Under the pieces are notes generated by a model. The model was not told where the DNA came from. It did no database searches and worked only from the letters and a program-made list of their open reading frames with translations. From contig PKFB01000021.1 of the NCBI GenBank assembly GCA_002919305.1, positions 248,001 to 312,000 on the forward strand: a stretch of DNA of 64,000 nt, in the 5' to 3' direction. This stretch comes from Actinomycetales bacterium (GTDB taxonomy: Bacteria > Actinomycetota > Actinomycetes > Mycobacteriales > Micromonosporaceae). A program made the position numbers and the translations under genes. Below are positions 25,365 to 34,760 of the stretch, in pieces (position 1 is the first letter of the stretch; each line of letters begins with the position of its first letter).

Positions 25365-26849
25365 TCAGGAGCCTACGTCCGCACGCGGCAGCCGCACTTC
25401 CGCGACGGTACCGCCGCCAGTTCTCGGACGTAAGGACACCCATCCACCTTGCCTCTCAACGATCCGTCGAACAAGGTACAGACCTAGTCCGACGCCGCCA
25501 AACCGGCGTTGGTCACCCACCTCAGCTTGCCAGAAACGTTCAAATGCCCGTTCAACGTGCTCTGGTCGTACCCCGATCCCCCGATCAGCTACCTGCAAAT
25601 ACACGGTCTGATCATCAGCTCCCGCCCGGACCGTGATCTCACCTCCGCACGGCGAGTACTTGTGGGCGTTGGTGACCAGCTCGGTTATCACCTCCGGCAA
25701 GGTTGTCGGGGCACCGATCGCGGCCGGTAGCTCATCTGGCAGCTTCAACGTCACCCGGTGACGCAGCTCCTCAGCGAGCTGTCCCACCGCCGCCCGCACC
25801 GCGGCGCACAGGTCAAACACCTCTTGGCGCTGTATCCCTTCGGCAGGGTGATAGGTACCGGTCAACAGCCGGTCGATGACGCGCACCAGGTCCCGCGTAC
25901 GCCGTTCAATCAGCTCCACCGCGGTTCGGCGCTCGGCATCGTCGAGATCATCCCAGCGTCGGACCAACGTCTCCGCGTACCCGCGCACCACGGTCACCGG
26001 GGTCCGCAACTCGTGACTGGTGAGTGCGATGAACAGGTCCTTGTCTTCTTCGCGTTGTTTGGCCTCGGTGATGTCTTGGAAAGCCACCACGCAGCCGTCG
26101 GTGTCGCCCATCGGGGAACTGCGCACCGCCAACCACCGACCATCGGCCAGCCGGTAGTTCAGGACCTGTCCCGGTGGCGGTACTGGGATCGGGGCCGGGT
26201 TCCCTAGCACCCGTTCCTTGCGTCGATCGGTCAGTTCGGCGGTCGCGGGCGGATCCCAGGACAGCACCTCGCCATCGGCGTTGAGCACCGCGGTCCCATC
26301 GGCATGCCCCGTCGCCACGGGCTGCTCTGCCCGCAACGCACCCTCGCCGTCGGCGTAGAGGTGAGCCGCCCCCGCGGCCAGCAGTCGGACCAGTTCCCGT
26401 TCGATGGGTTCTAGTCGTCGTGACCGGTCCCGGAAGTAGATCTGGAGGGAGCCGACCAACTGCCCGCGCAGTTCAACGCGGGCCACCACGACTCGCCGCA
26501 ACCCCCGCGCGGCCAGGTAGCGGGCCTGTTCCCGGGGTAGCTCCTCGACCGTCACGACCCGGATAGGGCGGCTGAGCAAGCGGAACAGGGTGTGATCGCA
26601 GGGTACCACCCGACGCCCCAAGGCGTGCTGATGCTGCTCGGTCGCGGCGACCACTCGCCCACCGGTAGGGGAGTACTCCACAAAGGAGGCGGCATCTGCT
26701 TGAAGCGCCTCAGCTCCCAGTTTGACCGCGTGCTCCAGCACCGATCGCGGCGAATCAGATGAGATGCTCAGCTCCACGATCTGGCGCAGTCGCACCACGA
26801 AATGGTGAATATCGGAGAAGAAGCTGGATTCAGCACCATCCCGGCTCAC
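25365..26849 (-). CDS. Sensor histidine kinase with GAF and PAS domains
   Basis: The 494-residue soluble kinase has an N-terminal GAF domain (about 25-160, LEHAVKLGAEALQADAASF), a PAS-like region (175-260, TAVLNADGEVLSWDPPA, VVAFQDITEAKQREE), a HisKA phosphoacceptor (ALTSHELRTPVTVVRGYAE) and a HATPase domain with N-box ELVTNAHKYSPCG and GVGLGLYLVRRIVER. No membrane segment is present, so it senses an internal signal. No response regulator follows; instead an RsbW-like ATPase does. GTG 26849 has no strong ribosome site. The signal is unknown. Confidence 0.85.
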   Translation of the reverse strand: MSRDGAESSFFSDIHHFVVRLRQIVELSISSDSPRSVLEHAVKLGAEALQADAASFVEYSPTGGRVVAATEQHQHALGRRVVPCDHTLFRLLSRPIRVVTVEELPREQARYLAARGLRRVVVARVELRGQLVGSLQIYFRDRSRRLEPIERELVRLLAAGAAHLYADGEGALRAEQPVATGHADGTAVLNADGEVLSWDPPATAELTDRRKERVLGNPAPIPVPPPGQVLNYRLADGRWLAVRSSPMGDTDGCVVAFQDITEAKQREEDKDLFIALTSHELRTPVTVVRGYAETLVRRWDDLDDAERRTAVELIERRTRDLVRVIDRLLTGTYHPAEGIQRQEVFDLCAAVRAAVGQLAEELRHRVTLKLPDELPAAIGAPTTLPEVITELVTNAHKYSPCGGEITVRAGADDQTVYLQVADRGIGVRPEHVERAFERFWQAEVGDQRRFGGVGLGLYLVRRIVERQGGWVSLRPRTGGGTVAEVRLPRADVGS

Positions 26850-26893
26850 GGTGAGCAGTCAACCGCAACCGGCAGATTTCCGCGCCCCCTCTG

Positions 26894-27229
26894 CTAAATG
26901 ATCTGGGCGGGCGTTTCCGATTCGTTGACTACTGGGCGACCGGCCGCCGCCCAGGCACGCATCCCGCCTTCCAGGTTGACGACGTTGTCCCACCCGTTGG
27001 CGCGCAGATAGGCGACCACCTGAGCCGAACGTCCCCCGGAGCGACAGACCACCACTACCTGGTCGTCCATGGGAATCTCACCCATACGAGCGGGGATATC
27101 CGACATGGGCAGATGGTGCGCGTCCGGCGCGTGTCCGGCGGCCCACTCATCGTTCTCACGAACGTCGAGCAGGTACGCCCCCTGGGGTACCTGATCGGGC
27201 GTGATACCGGGTATGTGTTCTGGGAACAC
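26894..27229 (-). CDS. Rhodanese-like sulfurtransferase, single domain
   Basis: The 111-residue protein is a complete rhodanese domain: QGAYLLDVRENDEWAAGH, AHHLPMSDIPARM, the active loop VVVCRSGGRSAQVV with catalytic Cys, and LEGGMRAWAAAGRPVV. The six-residue loop CRSGGRS fits thiosulfate or persulfide transfer. GTG 27229 is the start. The molecule is cytoplasmic (no signal peptide). It sits between the kinase gene and the first LCP gene and has no obvious pathway link. Confidence 0.88.
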   Translation of the reverse strand: MFPEHIPGITPDQVPQGAYLLDVRENDEWAAGHAPDAHHLPMSDIPARMGEIPMDDQVVVVCRSGGRSAQVVAYLRANGWDNVVNLEGGMRAWAAAGRPVVNESETPAQII

Positions 27230-27360
27230 TCGCGATCGCCCCCTCGGCCTGGTCGTTGATCAGTGGGTAATGGCCCTTGAAGCCTAGAGGGCTTTCCATG
27301 ACCCGCGACGGCAGGCATATTTTGGGCTTCAGACGACACACACCCGCTATAAAGCCACGA

Positions 27361-28458
27361 CTATAAAGCTACAACGTATTCAGGATGATCTATCACCCAC
27401 TGGGACATCTGCCCATCGCGTAACGCCTGGAACAGTTCCTCCCACTCTGGGGTCATGGTGGTGTAATAGACGCTGCCGTTGTGTTCCTCCAACGGGATAC
27501 GGATCGCGGTAAGGTCATCGGGACCGATCCTGCGCAGGGTGAACACCAAATCCGGTAAGGGAATACTGCGGTCAATGATCAATGACCGCCCGGCTGCCCG
27601 GATGACCTCGTCGAGCTGGCCAAGGTTCTCTATCACCCCGGAGGAGACGGCTCGGTCCACAATGGCCTGCAAGAACTGCTGCTGGTGCCGTATTCGAGCG
27701 AAGTCCCCGTCAGGAAACTGGTAGCGCTGCCGCACATAGTCCAGGGCCGCGTGCCCGTCCAGATGCTGGCAGCCGGGGCGGAATTCCCGGTGAGGTGGAT
27801 GCGCCGAGACCAGGACCAATTCGCCCGGCGGCACCTCCACGCACATCACAACGCCCCCTAAGGCGCTGACCACATCGGTGAAACCGTAGAAATTGATCAG
27901 GGCCCCGGTGTGGAATTCGATGCCCATGATTTCGGATAACGTCCTGGCCAGTAGTCGGTAGCCTGAGGGGCCACCGCCACCATGCGCGAATGCCGCGTTG
28001 ATCTTGTCCTCGCCCCCGGGCCAGGAGCCATCCTCTGACGGAGGGATCTCCACCCATAGATCCCGCTGTATGGAGATGATGTACGCGCGGTCGTGCGTCC
28101 GCGGAACGTGCACGACCATGATCGTGTCGGCCCTCCAGGGCAGGCCCGCCAGTTCGGGGTCAGCGCGGTAGTCCGACCCCACTAACAGGATGTTCAGCGG
28201 TCCTTCCACCAGTTCCCCGGTGGGCGTCGTCTGAGCGGAATTGTCGACGACCGCAGCCTCACCGAGCAGGTCCTCCACCACCACATTCTCGGTGTAGCGG
28301 TTGATGATCGCCTGACCCGCCACCAAGGTGCCCACCGAGGTGGTGAGTAATAACGAGCCCATCACAACGCACAGCCACGCCCACCACGGACCACGTGGCC
28401 GTCCTTTGGCAGCACGTCGGCGGAACGTCGGTGTCCTCCCCAGAAAGATCCGGCGCAC
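27361..28458 (-). CDS. LytR-CpsA-Psr family ligase 1
   Basis: The 365-residue protein has a basic cytoplasmic N-terminus, one helix (WAWLCVVMGSLLLTTSVGTL), and an external LCP domain: NILLVGSDYRADPELAG, IISIQRDLWVEI, EDKINAAFAHGG and LDYVRQRYQFPDGDFARIR, where conserved Arg and Asp residues bind polyprenyl pyrophosphate and Mg. LCP proteins attach teichoic acid, arabinogalactan or other glycopolymers from lipid carriers to peptidoglycan. GTG 28458 is the start. It is the first of three tandem copies. The polymer is unknown, but a glycan locus lies at 45-56 kb. Confidence 0.88.
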   Translation of the reverse strand: MRRIFLGRTPTFRRRAAKGRPRGPWWAWLCVVMGSLLLTTSVGTLVAGQAIINRYTENVVVEDLLGEAAVVDNSAQTTPTGELVEGPLNILLVGSDYRADPELAGLPWRADTIMVVHVPRTHDRAYIISIQRDLWVEIPPSEDGSWPGGEDKINAAFAHGGGGPSGYRLLARTLSEIMGIEFHTGALINFYGFTDVVSALGGVVMCVEVPPGELVLVSAHPPHREFRPGCQHLDGHAALDYVRQRYQFPDGDFARIRHQQQFLQAIVDRAVSSGVIENLGQLDEVIRAAGRSLIIDRSIPLPDLVFTLRRIGPDDLTAIRIPLEEHNGSVYYTTMTPEWEELFQALRDGQMSQWVIDHPEYVVAL

Positions 28459-28661
28459 GGATCTCGCACTTCACGCTTACGACCGTTTACTACCCCTGGT
28501 GAGACAGCCTTAACCAAGGGGCACGGTCGCACTCCACGATCCGTTGATGAGGCGACGCTGCCTCACGCTCTTCATATCGGGCAGCCTAGAAATCCACCCA
28601 TGTCTATGAAGTAGCGTTTTTCGGCGTTCCCGATCAACCCATCTCTGTGACTCATCCCCAC

Positions 28662-29741
28662 TCACAACGGGTTGACGTACTCGCTGTGAGCGACGAGCCA
28701 CTGATCGATGGTCTCATTATTGACGGCCTCGAATAGGTCTTCCGCCTCAGGTAGCAGAATCTCGAACCAGGTTCCACCGATCTGTTCCGAAACGGTGGGG
28801 ACCCGGATCGCCTGCAGGTTGCCGGGCCGCAGGTTCCGCAGGGTCCACGCCAGGTTGATTAATGGGACGCTGTCGTCGACCAACAGCGCGTCCCCGGCCG
28901 CCTCGACCAGGTCGCCGATCCGGGTGGGATCCGCGAATCCCGTCTGCAGGGCCTGCTCCAGGATGGCGCGGATGAACTCCTGCTGGTGACGGAGCCGGTC
29001 GTAGTCCCCGTTGGGGAACTGGTAGCGCTGCCGGATGTAGTCGAGCGCGGCGTGTTCGTCCAGCGTCTGACAGCCCGCGGTGAACACACGGGGTGGGTTC
29101 CCGTGCTCGGATTCCCACGTGGTGTTCCCGTGCCTGTCGGGTTCCACGCACATGTACACGCCGCCGAGCTCGTGGACGACCCGGGTGAAACCGTAGAAGT
29201 TGATGACCGCCCCGGAGGTGAAGCGGATGCCGGTCGTCTCGTGGATCGTCTGCGCCAGCAGCTGGAAACCGTTGGCCACGTTGTTGCCGGTCTCGCCCTC
29301 CGCCGGCAGGGCGCCCAGGGCGAACGCGGCGTTGATCTTGTCGACGTATCCACCGTGCCCGTTCGGCGCCTCGGGGATATCCACTCGAGTATCACGAGGG
29401 AAGGAGATCAGGTACGCCCGGTCGTGGGTGGCGGGCACGTGCACCACGATGATGGTGTCCGCCCGGATGGGCTCGTCCGGAGTGGTCCGCCGGTAGTCCG
29501 ATCCGACCAGCAGCAGGTTGATCGGGCCGTCGAGGTCTTCACCGACATTGGCGCTGGCGTCACCGAGCAGGTTGTCGGTTTCGACGCTCCCCGTGAGCCG
29601 ACCGATAATGATGTTGCCACCGACCAGGGTGCCCCCTGAGGCGACCATAAGTATGACGCCGAACCAGATACACACGCGCGCCCACCATGGCCCCCTGAAG
29701 GGCCGGTGCCTGCCACGTGCCACGGGCGTCCTCCGCAACAC
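28662..29741 (-). CDS. LytR-CpsA-Psr family ligase 2
   Basis: The 359-residue LCP protein has the same plan: basic start, one helix (WARVCIWFGVILMVASGGTL), then NLLLVGSDYRRTTPDEP, LISFPRDTRVDIPEAPNG, DKINAAFALGALPAEG and LDYIRQRYQFPNGDYDRLR. It retains the PRDT form of the catalytic-site motif, which is closest to well-studied LCP enzymes. A short insertion (EGETGNNVANG) enlarges the lipid-tunnel region. GTG 29741 is the start. A 200-bp spacer separates it from copy 1, so each copy may have its own promoter. Confidence 0.88.
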   Translation of the reverse strand: MLRRTPVARGRHRPFRGPWWARVCIWFGVILMVASGGTLVGGNIIIGRLTGSVETDNLLGDASANVGEDLDGPINLLLVGSDYRRTTPDEPIRADTIIVVHVPATHDRAYLISFPRDTRVDIPEAPNGHGGYVDKINAAFALGALPAEGETGNNVANGFQLLAQTIHETTGIRFTSGAVINFYGFTRVVHELGGVYMCVEPDRHGNTTWESEHGNPPRVFTAGCQTLDEHAALDYIRQRYQFPNGDYDRLRHQQEFIRAILEQALQTGFADPTRIGDLVEAAGDALLVDDSVPLINLAWTLRNLRPGNLQAIRVPTVSEQIGGTWFEILLPEAEDLFEAVNNETIDQWLVAHSEYVNPL

Positions 29742-29903
29742 TCAGATCTATATGGCTTCGGGAAGCGGGATCGGAACACTGTACAAATTCCAAGTGGCTG
29801 TTCGCGAGTCACCGCTTCGTCTTAGCCACGCTGTTCCCCTGATCCACGATTGCTTTTCGCACCTCATTGTGAGGCACATCACGTGAACGTAGTTGCTTTG
29901 ACA

Positions 29904-31178
29904 TTAGTCCACTGGGGTCGGTGAGGGGGAAGGGGCATTCTGAGCGACCCAGGCCGCCATCTCGTCACGTCTGATCGCTTCGTACAGCGACCGTGCCCGC
30001 TCCTCGTCGGACACCACCACGCTCTGCCCATCGATGGTGTCGGTGCCTGCCACCGGACTGGTCAGGAACACCAAGTCGTCACTGCGTAGGTTCCGGAACT
30101 GGATCGCCATGTCCACGAGGGAGAACTCTTCGTCCACTGTGATCGCATCGGTGATGGCTCGCAGGAAGTCATCCAGTCGGGACGGGCTGGTCAGGATTCC
30201 AGCGGATGTGGCCTGGTTCAACAACGCCCGCAGAAACTCCTGCTGATGCCGCATTCGCGCAAAGTCACCCTCTGGAAACTGATAGCGCTGCCGGATGTAA
30301 TCGAGCGCAACCTCACCGGACATGGTGTGGCACCCCGCAGTAAATGTCCGGTATGGAGGGTGGATGGACTGGAAACTGTCCTCGCCTGGAGGCGCCTCCA
30401 CGCATAGGGTGACCCCACCCACGGCATCGGTGACCGCCTGAAAACCCCAGAAATCCACGATCACCAAATGATCGATCCGTACGCCTGTGAAGCGCTCCAC
30501 GGTCTGTACCATCAACTCCGCACCGCCCCAGGCATATGCGGCGTTGATTTTGGCCATGGTGCTGTCGCGCTCACCGTCGACGCTCCCTGGTATCTCCACC
30601 CACAGGTCACGTGGCAACGAGATCAGGTACGCCTTGTCATGAGTGGAGGGAACGTGCAACAGGATGATTGTGTCGGTCCGCCACTCACTGGCACCGTCGT
30701 GGTTCGCCTCTGGGTCCCGGGAGTCGGTGCCCAAGATCAAAATATTAAGTGAGCCCTCGACGTTCTCCGGTGGCCGGCCCCCGGTGAGGCCAGAGAACGG
30801 GTCGGTACGGTTGAGGTCATCGTTCAGGGCGTTCACATACCCCCACGCTCCGAACGCGGCGGCCCCTACAAGCACACCCACCACGGTGCACAACACCAGC
30901 AGGATCCGGCCCCATCTCGGCCGAATCCGTTGCCCGCGGGGTGGACGCCCGCGGACGGCACGCTCCCGCTCCTGGGGAGCCAGGCTTCGGGCACCAGCCC
31001 CTCGGTTGACCGCGGCTCGGCCGGTCACCCGACGTGGCCGACCCTGCTCGACCGGCGTAGCGGGCTGCGGAATGCGCGCGCTGCCCCGCACGCTCGCGCC
31101 ACGTCGCTGAGCGTGTTGCTGGCTGTTGCCCGGTACCCGAGCACTGGCCCGGGCCCGTGGGCGGGATGTGTCCGCCAT
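29904..31178 (-). CDS. LytR-CpsA-Psr family ligase 3, long basic N-terminus
   Basis: The protein has 424 residues from ATG 31178. Its cytoplasmic N-terminus (about 85 residues) is rich in Arg and Ala (RPRARASARVPG, RGQRIRPRWGR), far longer than in copies 1 and 2. One helix (ILLVLCTVVGVLVGAAAFG) precedes the LCP domain: NILILGTDSRDPEANHDG, LISLPRDLWVEIPGS, MAKINAAYAWGG and LDYIRQRYQFPEGDFARMR. A TT/S-P-rich tail ends it. The basic region may bind DNA or anionic lipid, but this is only suggestion. An upstream 19-residue extension of the frame was not used. Confidence 0.86.
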   Translation of the reverse strand: MADTSRPRARASARVPGNSQQHAQRRGASVRGSARIPQPATPVEQGRPRRVTGRAAVNRGAGARSLAPQERERAVRGRPPRGQRIRPRWGRILLVLCTVVGVLVGAAAFGAWGYVNALNDDLNRTDPFSGLTGGRPPENVEGSLNILILGTDSRDPEANHDGASEWRTDTIILLHVPSTHDKAYLISLPRDLWVEIPGSVDGERDSTMAKINAAYAWGGAELMVQTVERFTGVRIDHLVIVDFWGFQAVTDAVGGVTLCVEAPPGEDSFQSIHPPYRTFTAGCHTMSGEVALDYIRQRYQFPEGDFARMRHQQEFLRALLNQATSAGILTSPSRLDDFLRAITDAITVDEEFSLVDMAIQFRNLRSDDLVFLTSPVAGTDTIDGQSVVVSDEERARSLYEAIRRDEMAAWVAQNAPSPSPTPVD

Positions 31179-31348
31179 GGGTTCAGAGTAGAGAGGTGGT
31201 TCGACTCCGCAGCGTAACCACGGCGGGTGATTCATGGCCTACCGAGGGAAACCCCGGCCAGCCACGTGGAGCCACCGACCCCAACCCGGCGTACCTGGGC
31301 AGGGATGCGGTGTTGTCTCTCCCCCGCGGACCGGTTGCCCGCCCGAGC

Positions 31349-32332
31349 TCACAGCCCGAGGTGACGGGTGAAGTACTCGATCGTCCGACGCAGGCCGTCC
31401 TCAGGGCTGACGCGCGGTGAGTACCCCAGCAAGGAACGGGCCTTGGTCAGATCCGGTCGACGGACAGTGGGGTCGTCGTCGGGGCGTGGGATGGACACGA
31501 TCGGCGAGCTGGATCCCGTCAGCCGCACCACCAGTTCCGCGAGCTCTCGCATCGAGATCTCGTGCTCGGTACCGCAGTTAATCGGTCCGACTTCTCCAGA
31601 GTCCAGCAGCAGCAGAATGCCGTCGATGAGGTCATCGATGTAGCAGATCGAGCGGGTCTGGGAACCGTCACCGGCCACCGTCACCGGTTCCCCTCGTAGT
31701 GCCTGAGTGATGAAGGTGGGCACCGCCCGCCCGTCATCCGGACGCATCCGCGGCCCGTACGTATTGAAGATCCGCACGATGCCGACGTCGAGCCCGTACT
31801 TGCGGTGGTAGGCCATGGTGGCGGCCTCGCTGAACCGCTTGGCCTCGTCGTACACGCTGCGAAGCCCGATCGGGTTCACATTGCCCCAGTAGGTCTCGGC
31901 CTGCGGATGTTCTTTGGGGTCGCCGTAGACCTCCGATGTCGAAGCCAGCACGAACCGGGCCCCGTCTGCCCGGGCCCGCTCTAGGCAGTGGAAGGTTCCC
32001 AGCGAGTCAACCTTGAGGATCTCCAGCGGCAACCGCCCGAAGTCCACCGGGGAAGCGGGACATGCGAAGTGCATCACCACATCAAATCTCTCGGCCAAAG
32101 GCTCGAGGTTGGGCAGCCCGTCGGAGATGTCCGCGTCCACGAACGTGAACCTGGGCTCGTTAGCGAGGTGCGCCAGGTTGTCCTTGGAGCCGGTGATCAG
32201 GTTGTCCAACGCCACCACGTCACAGCCACGCGCCAAAAGCGCGTCGACCAGATGGGAGCCGACGAACCCCGCGCCTCCGGTGATGAGGACACGGTGCCCG
32301 GGGCCGTATCGCGGAGCTATTTCGGTGGCCAT
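31349..32332 (-). CDS. UDP-glucuronate decarboxylase-type NAD-dependent epimerase
   Basis: The 327-residue extended SDR has the NAD motif VLITGGAGFVGSHLVDAL, DNLITGSKDNLAHL, the catalytic YxxxK within SVYDEAKRFSEAATMAYHR, and the UXS-type STSEVYGDPKEHPQ and GIVRIFNTYGPRMRPDDGR. This pattern is closest to UDP-xylose synthase (UDP-glucuronate decarboxylase); dTDP-glucose dehydratase or UDP-galactose epimerase fit less well. It would provide UDP-xylose for surface glycans. ATG 32332 lacks a clear Shine-Dalgarno site. Two large hairpins lie upstream. Confidence 0.8.
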   Translation of the reverse strand: MATEIAPRYGPGHRVLITGGAGFVGSHLVDALLARGCDVVALDNLITGSKDNLAHLANEPRFTFVDADISDGLPNLEPLAERFDVVMHFACPASPVDFGRLPLEILKVDSLGTFHCLERARADGARFVLASTSEVYGDPKEHPQAETYWGNVNPIGLRSVYDEAKRFSEAATMAYHRKYGLDVGIVRIFNTYGPRMRPDDGRAVPTFITQALRGEPVTVAGDGSQTRSICYIDDLIDGILLLLDSGEVGPINCGTEHEISMRELAELVVRLTGSSSPIVSIPRPDDDPTVRRPDLTKARSLLGYSPRVSPEDGLRRTIEYFTRHLGL

Positions 32333-32350
32333 GAGGCCAGACTAACGGTG

Positions 32351-32377
32351 CGGTCAGGAGCGTGACGCTCCTGACCG
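32351..32377. terminator. Hairpin between symporter and UXS genes (first)
   Basis: A perfect 12-bp stem (CGGTCAGGAGCG and its complement, 32351-32362 and 32366-32377) with loop TGA is followed on the plus strand by TCCTGTTTTAG. It lies between the symporter stop and the epimerase start, with the second hairpin adjacent. Confidence 0.6.
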
Positions 32378-32393
32378 TCCTGTTTTAGCTGCA

Positions 32394-32447
32394 TGATCAT
32401 GGACTCAGATCCGGAGAGGGGGCGAACCGGACCTGAGCCCATGATCA
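32394..32447 (-). terminator. Hairpin between symporter and UXS genes (second)
   Basis: Arms 32394-32414 and 32427-32447 are complementary at 19 of 21 positions around a 12-nt loop. It starts about 50 nt after the symporter stop and probably ends that operon. Confidence 0.65.
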
Positions 32448-32495
32448 CAGAGAGAGAAGAAGGTGATTCAGATCTCGATGAACGCCGGACAACGG

Positions 32496-34181
32496 TCAGT
32501 GAGCACCGGCTCCGGTAAGCGAACGCACCTCCAACTCGGCGTACTTGGTCTCGTCGGCCGGCTCCCGGGACAGCACCGTCCCCAGCCAACCGCACAGGAA
32601 CCCGACAGGGATGGAAATAATGCCCGGGTTCGACAGCGGGAACCACGAGAAGTCGACCTCCGGGAACAGGGAGTTCGGCGCCCCGGAGACCACGGGTGAG
32701 AACGTCACCAACAGCACCGCCGAGAGCAGACCGCCATAGATGGCGCTGACCGCCCCGGTCGTGTTGAAGCGACGCCAGAACAGGCTGTACAGGATCGCCG
32801 GCAGGTTACCGGAGGCCGCCACCGCGAACGCCAACGCCACCAGGAAAGCGACGTTGAGGTTCTGCGCGAAGATCGCCAGCACGATGGAGATCGCTCCGAT
32901 CACGAACGCCGCGCCCTTGGCGACCACGACCTCCTGGCGTTCGGTAGTACGCCCGTGACGCAGCACATTGGCGTACAGGTCGTGCGCCACCGAGGAGGAC
33001 GAAGCGAGTGTGAGTCCCGCCACCACGGCGAGGATGGTGGCGAACGCCACAGCCGCGATCACCGCGAGCAGCAACGCGCCCCCGAACTCGCCGCCCAGGT
33101 ACCGCCGCCCGAGCTCCTCAGCCAACTGGGGCGCGGCCGTGTTCCCGGTGGGATCCTGAGCGGTGATCGCCTCGGCGCCCACCAGCGCCGCCGCTCCGAA
33201 CCCGAGGGCCAAGGTCAGCAGGTAGAAGGTGCCGATGATGCCGATCGCCCACAACACGCTCCGCCGGGCCGCCTTCGCGTTAGGCACCGTGTAGAACCGG
33301 ATCAGGATGTGGGGTAGCCCTGCGGTACCCAGGACCAGGGCGAGCCCGAGCGAGATCAGGTCCATCTTGTTGATGAAGGTCTGCCAGGAATCCCCGGGTA
33401 CCTCGACGCCATAGCGCAGCCCTGGTTCGATGAACGCCGATCCGCGTCCGCTGGCCTCAGCGGCCTCACCGAGCATCGAGGAGAGGTTGAACCGGAACGC
33501 CCACATCACCAGGAGCGCCATCAAAATGGCGCCGCACATCAGCAGGAACGCCTTGACGATCTGGACGTAGGTGGTGCCGCGCATACCACCCACCGCCACA
33601 TACGTGATCATCAGGGCGCCCACCAGCACCACGGTGACCAACCGTGCGGTGTCCGGGGTCATCCCCAGGAACGTCGATCCCTCCCGGATGCCCAGCAGCA
33701 GCGCCACCAGGGAGCCGGCGCCGACCATCTGGGCCAGCAAATAGAAGATCGACACCGTGATGGTCGAGATCGACGCCGCGGTCCGTACCGGTCGCTGCCG
33801 CATCCGGAAGGCCAGGACGTCGGCCATCGTGTACCGCCCCGAGTTCCGCAGCAGCTCGGCGACGAGAAGCAGCGCGACCAGCCACGCCACCAGGAAGCCG
33901 ATCGAGTACAGGAACCCGTCGTACCCGTAGAGCGCGATGATCCCGGCGATGCCCAGGAAGCTGGCGGCCGACATGTAGTCGCCGCCGATGGCCATGCCGT
34001 TTTGGAAACCGGAGAACGACCGGCCCCCGGCGTAGAAGTCGGTGGCGGTCCGGGTCTGCCTGCTGGCCCAGATGGTGAGCCAGAGCGTCGCCGCCACTAG
34101 CAGGAGGAACAGGACGAGGGTGAGGTTCCGCGCCGTGTTGGAGGTGGTTTCTTGGGCGTATGACACCGCTGCGGTAAGCAT
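32496..34181 (-). CDS. actP: Cation/acetate-type symporter (SSS family)
   Basis: The 561-residue sodium/solute symporter has about 13 helices. ActP-like signatures are TRTATDFYAGGRSFSGFQNG, AIGGDYMSAASFLGIAG, GRYTMADVLAFRMRQRP, AGSLVALLLGIREG, TAGLPHILIRFYTVPNA and ASSSSVAHDLYANVLRHG. The preceding gene is a DUF485 protein, the YjcH partner of ActP, and TGATG couples the two (one shared base). Acetate or another short monocarboxylate is the likely substrate. Residues 140-200 resemble the Na-site region of the family, but Na and H coupling cannot be told apart here. Confidence 0.87.
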   Translation of the reverse strand: MLTAAVSYAQETTSNTARNLTLVLFLLLVAATLWLTIWASRQTRTATDFYAGGRSFSGFQNGMAIGGDYMSAASFLGIAGIIALYGYDGFLYSIGFLVAWLVALLLVAELLRNSGRYTMADVLAFRMRQRPVRTAASISTITVSIFYLLAQMVGAGSLVALLLGIREGSTFLGMTPDTARLVTVVLVGALMITYVAVGGMRGTTYVQIVKAFLLMCGAILMALLVMWAFRFNLSSMLGEAAEASGRGSAFIEPGLRYGVEVPGDSWQTFINKMDLISLGLALVLGTAGLPHILIRFYTVPNAKAARRSVLWAIGIIGTFYLLTLALGFGAAALVGAEAITAQDPTGNTAAPQLAEELGRRYLGGEFGGALLLAVIAAVAFATILAVVAGLTLASSSSVAHDLYANVLRHGRTTERQEVVVAKGAAFVIGAISIVLAIFAQNLNVAFLVALAFAVAASGNLPAILYSLFWRRFNTTGAVSAIYGGLLSAVLLVTFSPVVSGAPNSLFPEVDFSWFPLSNPGIISIPVGFLCGWLGTVLSREPADETKYAELEVRSLTGAGAH

Positions 34182-34549
34182 CAGCCCTCACCTCGCTCGA
34201 CGCGTTCCTTCAGGCGCTCGGCCAGCGGGTCGAGCCGGCGATCGGCGTACCGGGCGTAGGCCCAAGCGATCAAGAACGTCGATACGAACTGCAACAGCCC
34301 GAACACCATCGCCACGTTGATGTTGCCCACCACACCGGTCGACATGAAGTCCCTGGCGTACGCGGAGAGCAACACGTAGAGCAGGTACCAGAGCAGGAAA
34401 GCCACGGTCATGGGAAATACGAAGCGGCGCAGCGCCCGGCGTAGCACAGCGAAATCCGGACTCTGTTCCACCGCTAGATACGCACTGCTGTCCGGCGGCC
34501 TGGCCGCCGGCTCGGATGTTGAGGGCGATCCGGCTGCAGACTGTGTCAT
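34181..34549 (-). CDS. DUF485 membrane protein, symporter partner (YjcH-like)
   Basis: The 122-residue protein has a polar N-terminus, then two helices: RRFVFPMTVAFLLWYLLYVLL and GLLQFVSTFLIAWAYARYA, with FMSTGVVGNINVAMVFG between. This is the DUF485/YjcH family, which nearly always accompanies an ActP-type symporter. Its role, subunit or assembly factor, is not established. ATG 34549 follows GAGGTGG. The symporter start overlaps its stop by one base. Confidence 0.86.
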   Translation of the reverse strand: MTQSAAGSPSTSEPAARPPDSSAYLAVEQSPDFAVLRRALRRFVFPMTVAFLLWYLLYVLLSAYARDFMSTGVVGNINVAMVFGLLQFVSTFLIAWAYARYADRRLDPLAERLKERVERGEG

Positions 34550-34760
34550 GAGCTCACCACCTCATCCGGGGACAGACCGGCCCAGTTGGACCAGCTATTC
34601 GGCCGGACGTTAAGGAGCCGGATCGGCAGCAGGGAAGAAGTAGCCCTCAAGGTGGAGCAGTGCTGCGCCGAACGGTGGACATGATGCGACGGGTGACGGT
34701 CGTCACTCCGATCACCGGTCGGTGCGCGGCCCGGTGACGCCAACCGGAAAGATGGGAAGG

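Noticed and set aside
31180..31215. GGTTCGACTCC resembling a tRNA T-arm
   Set aside because: The flanking bases do not pair as a T-stem and no cloverleaf can be drawn.
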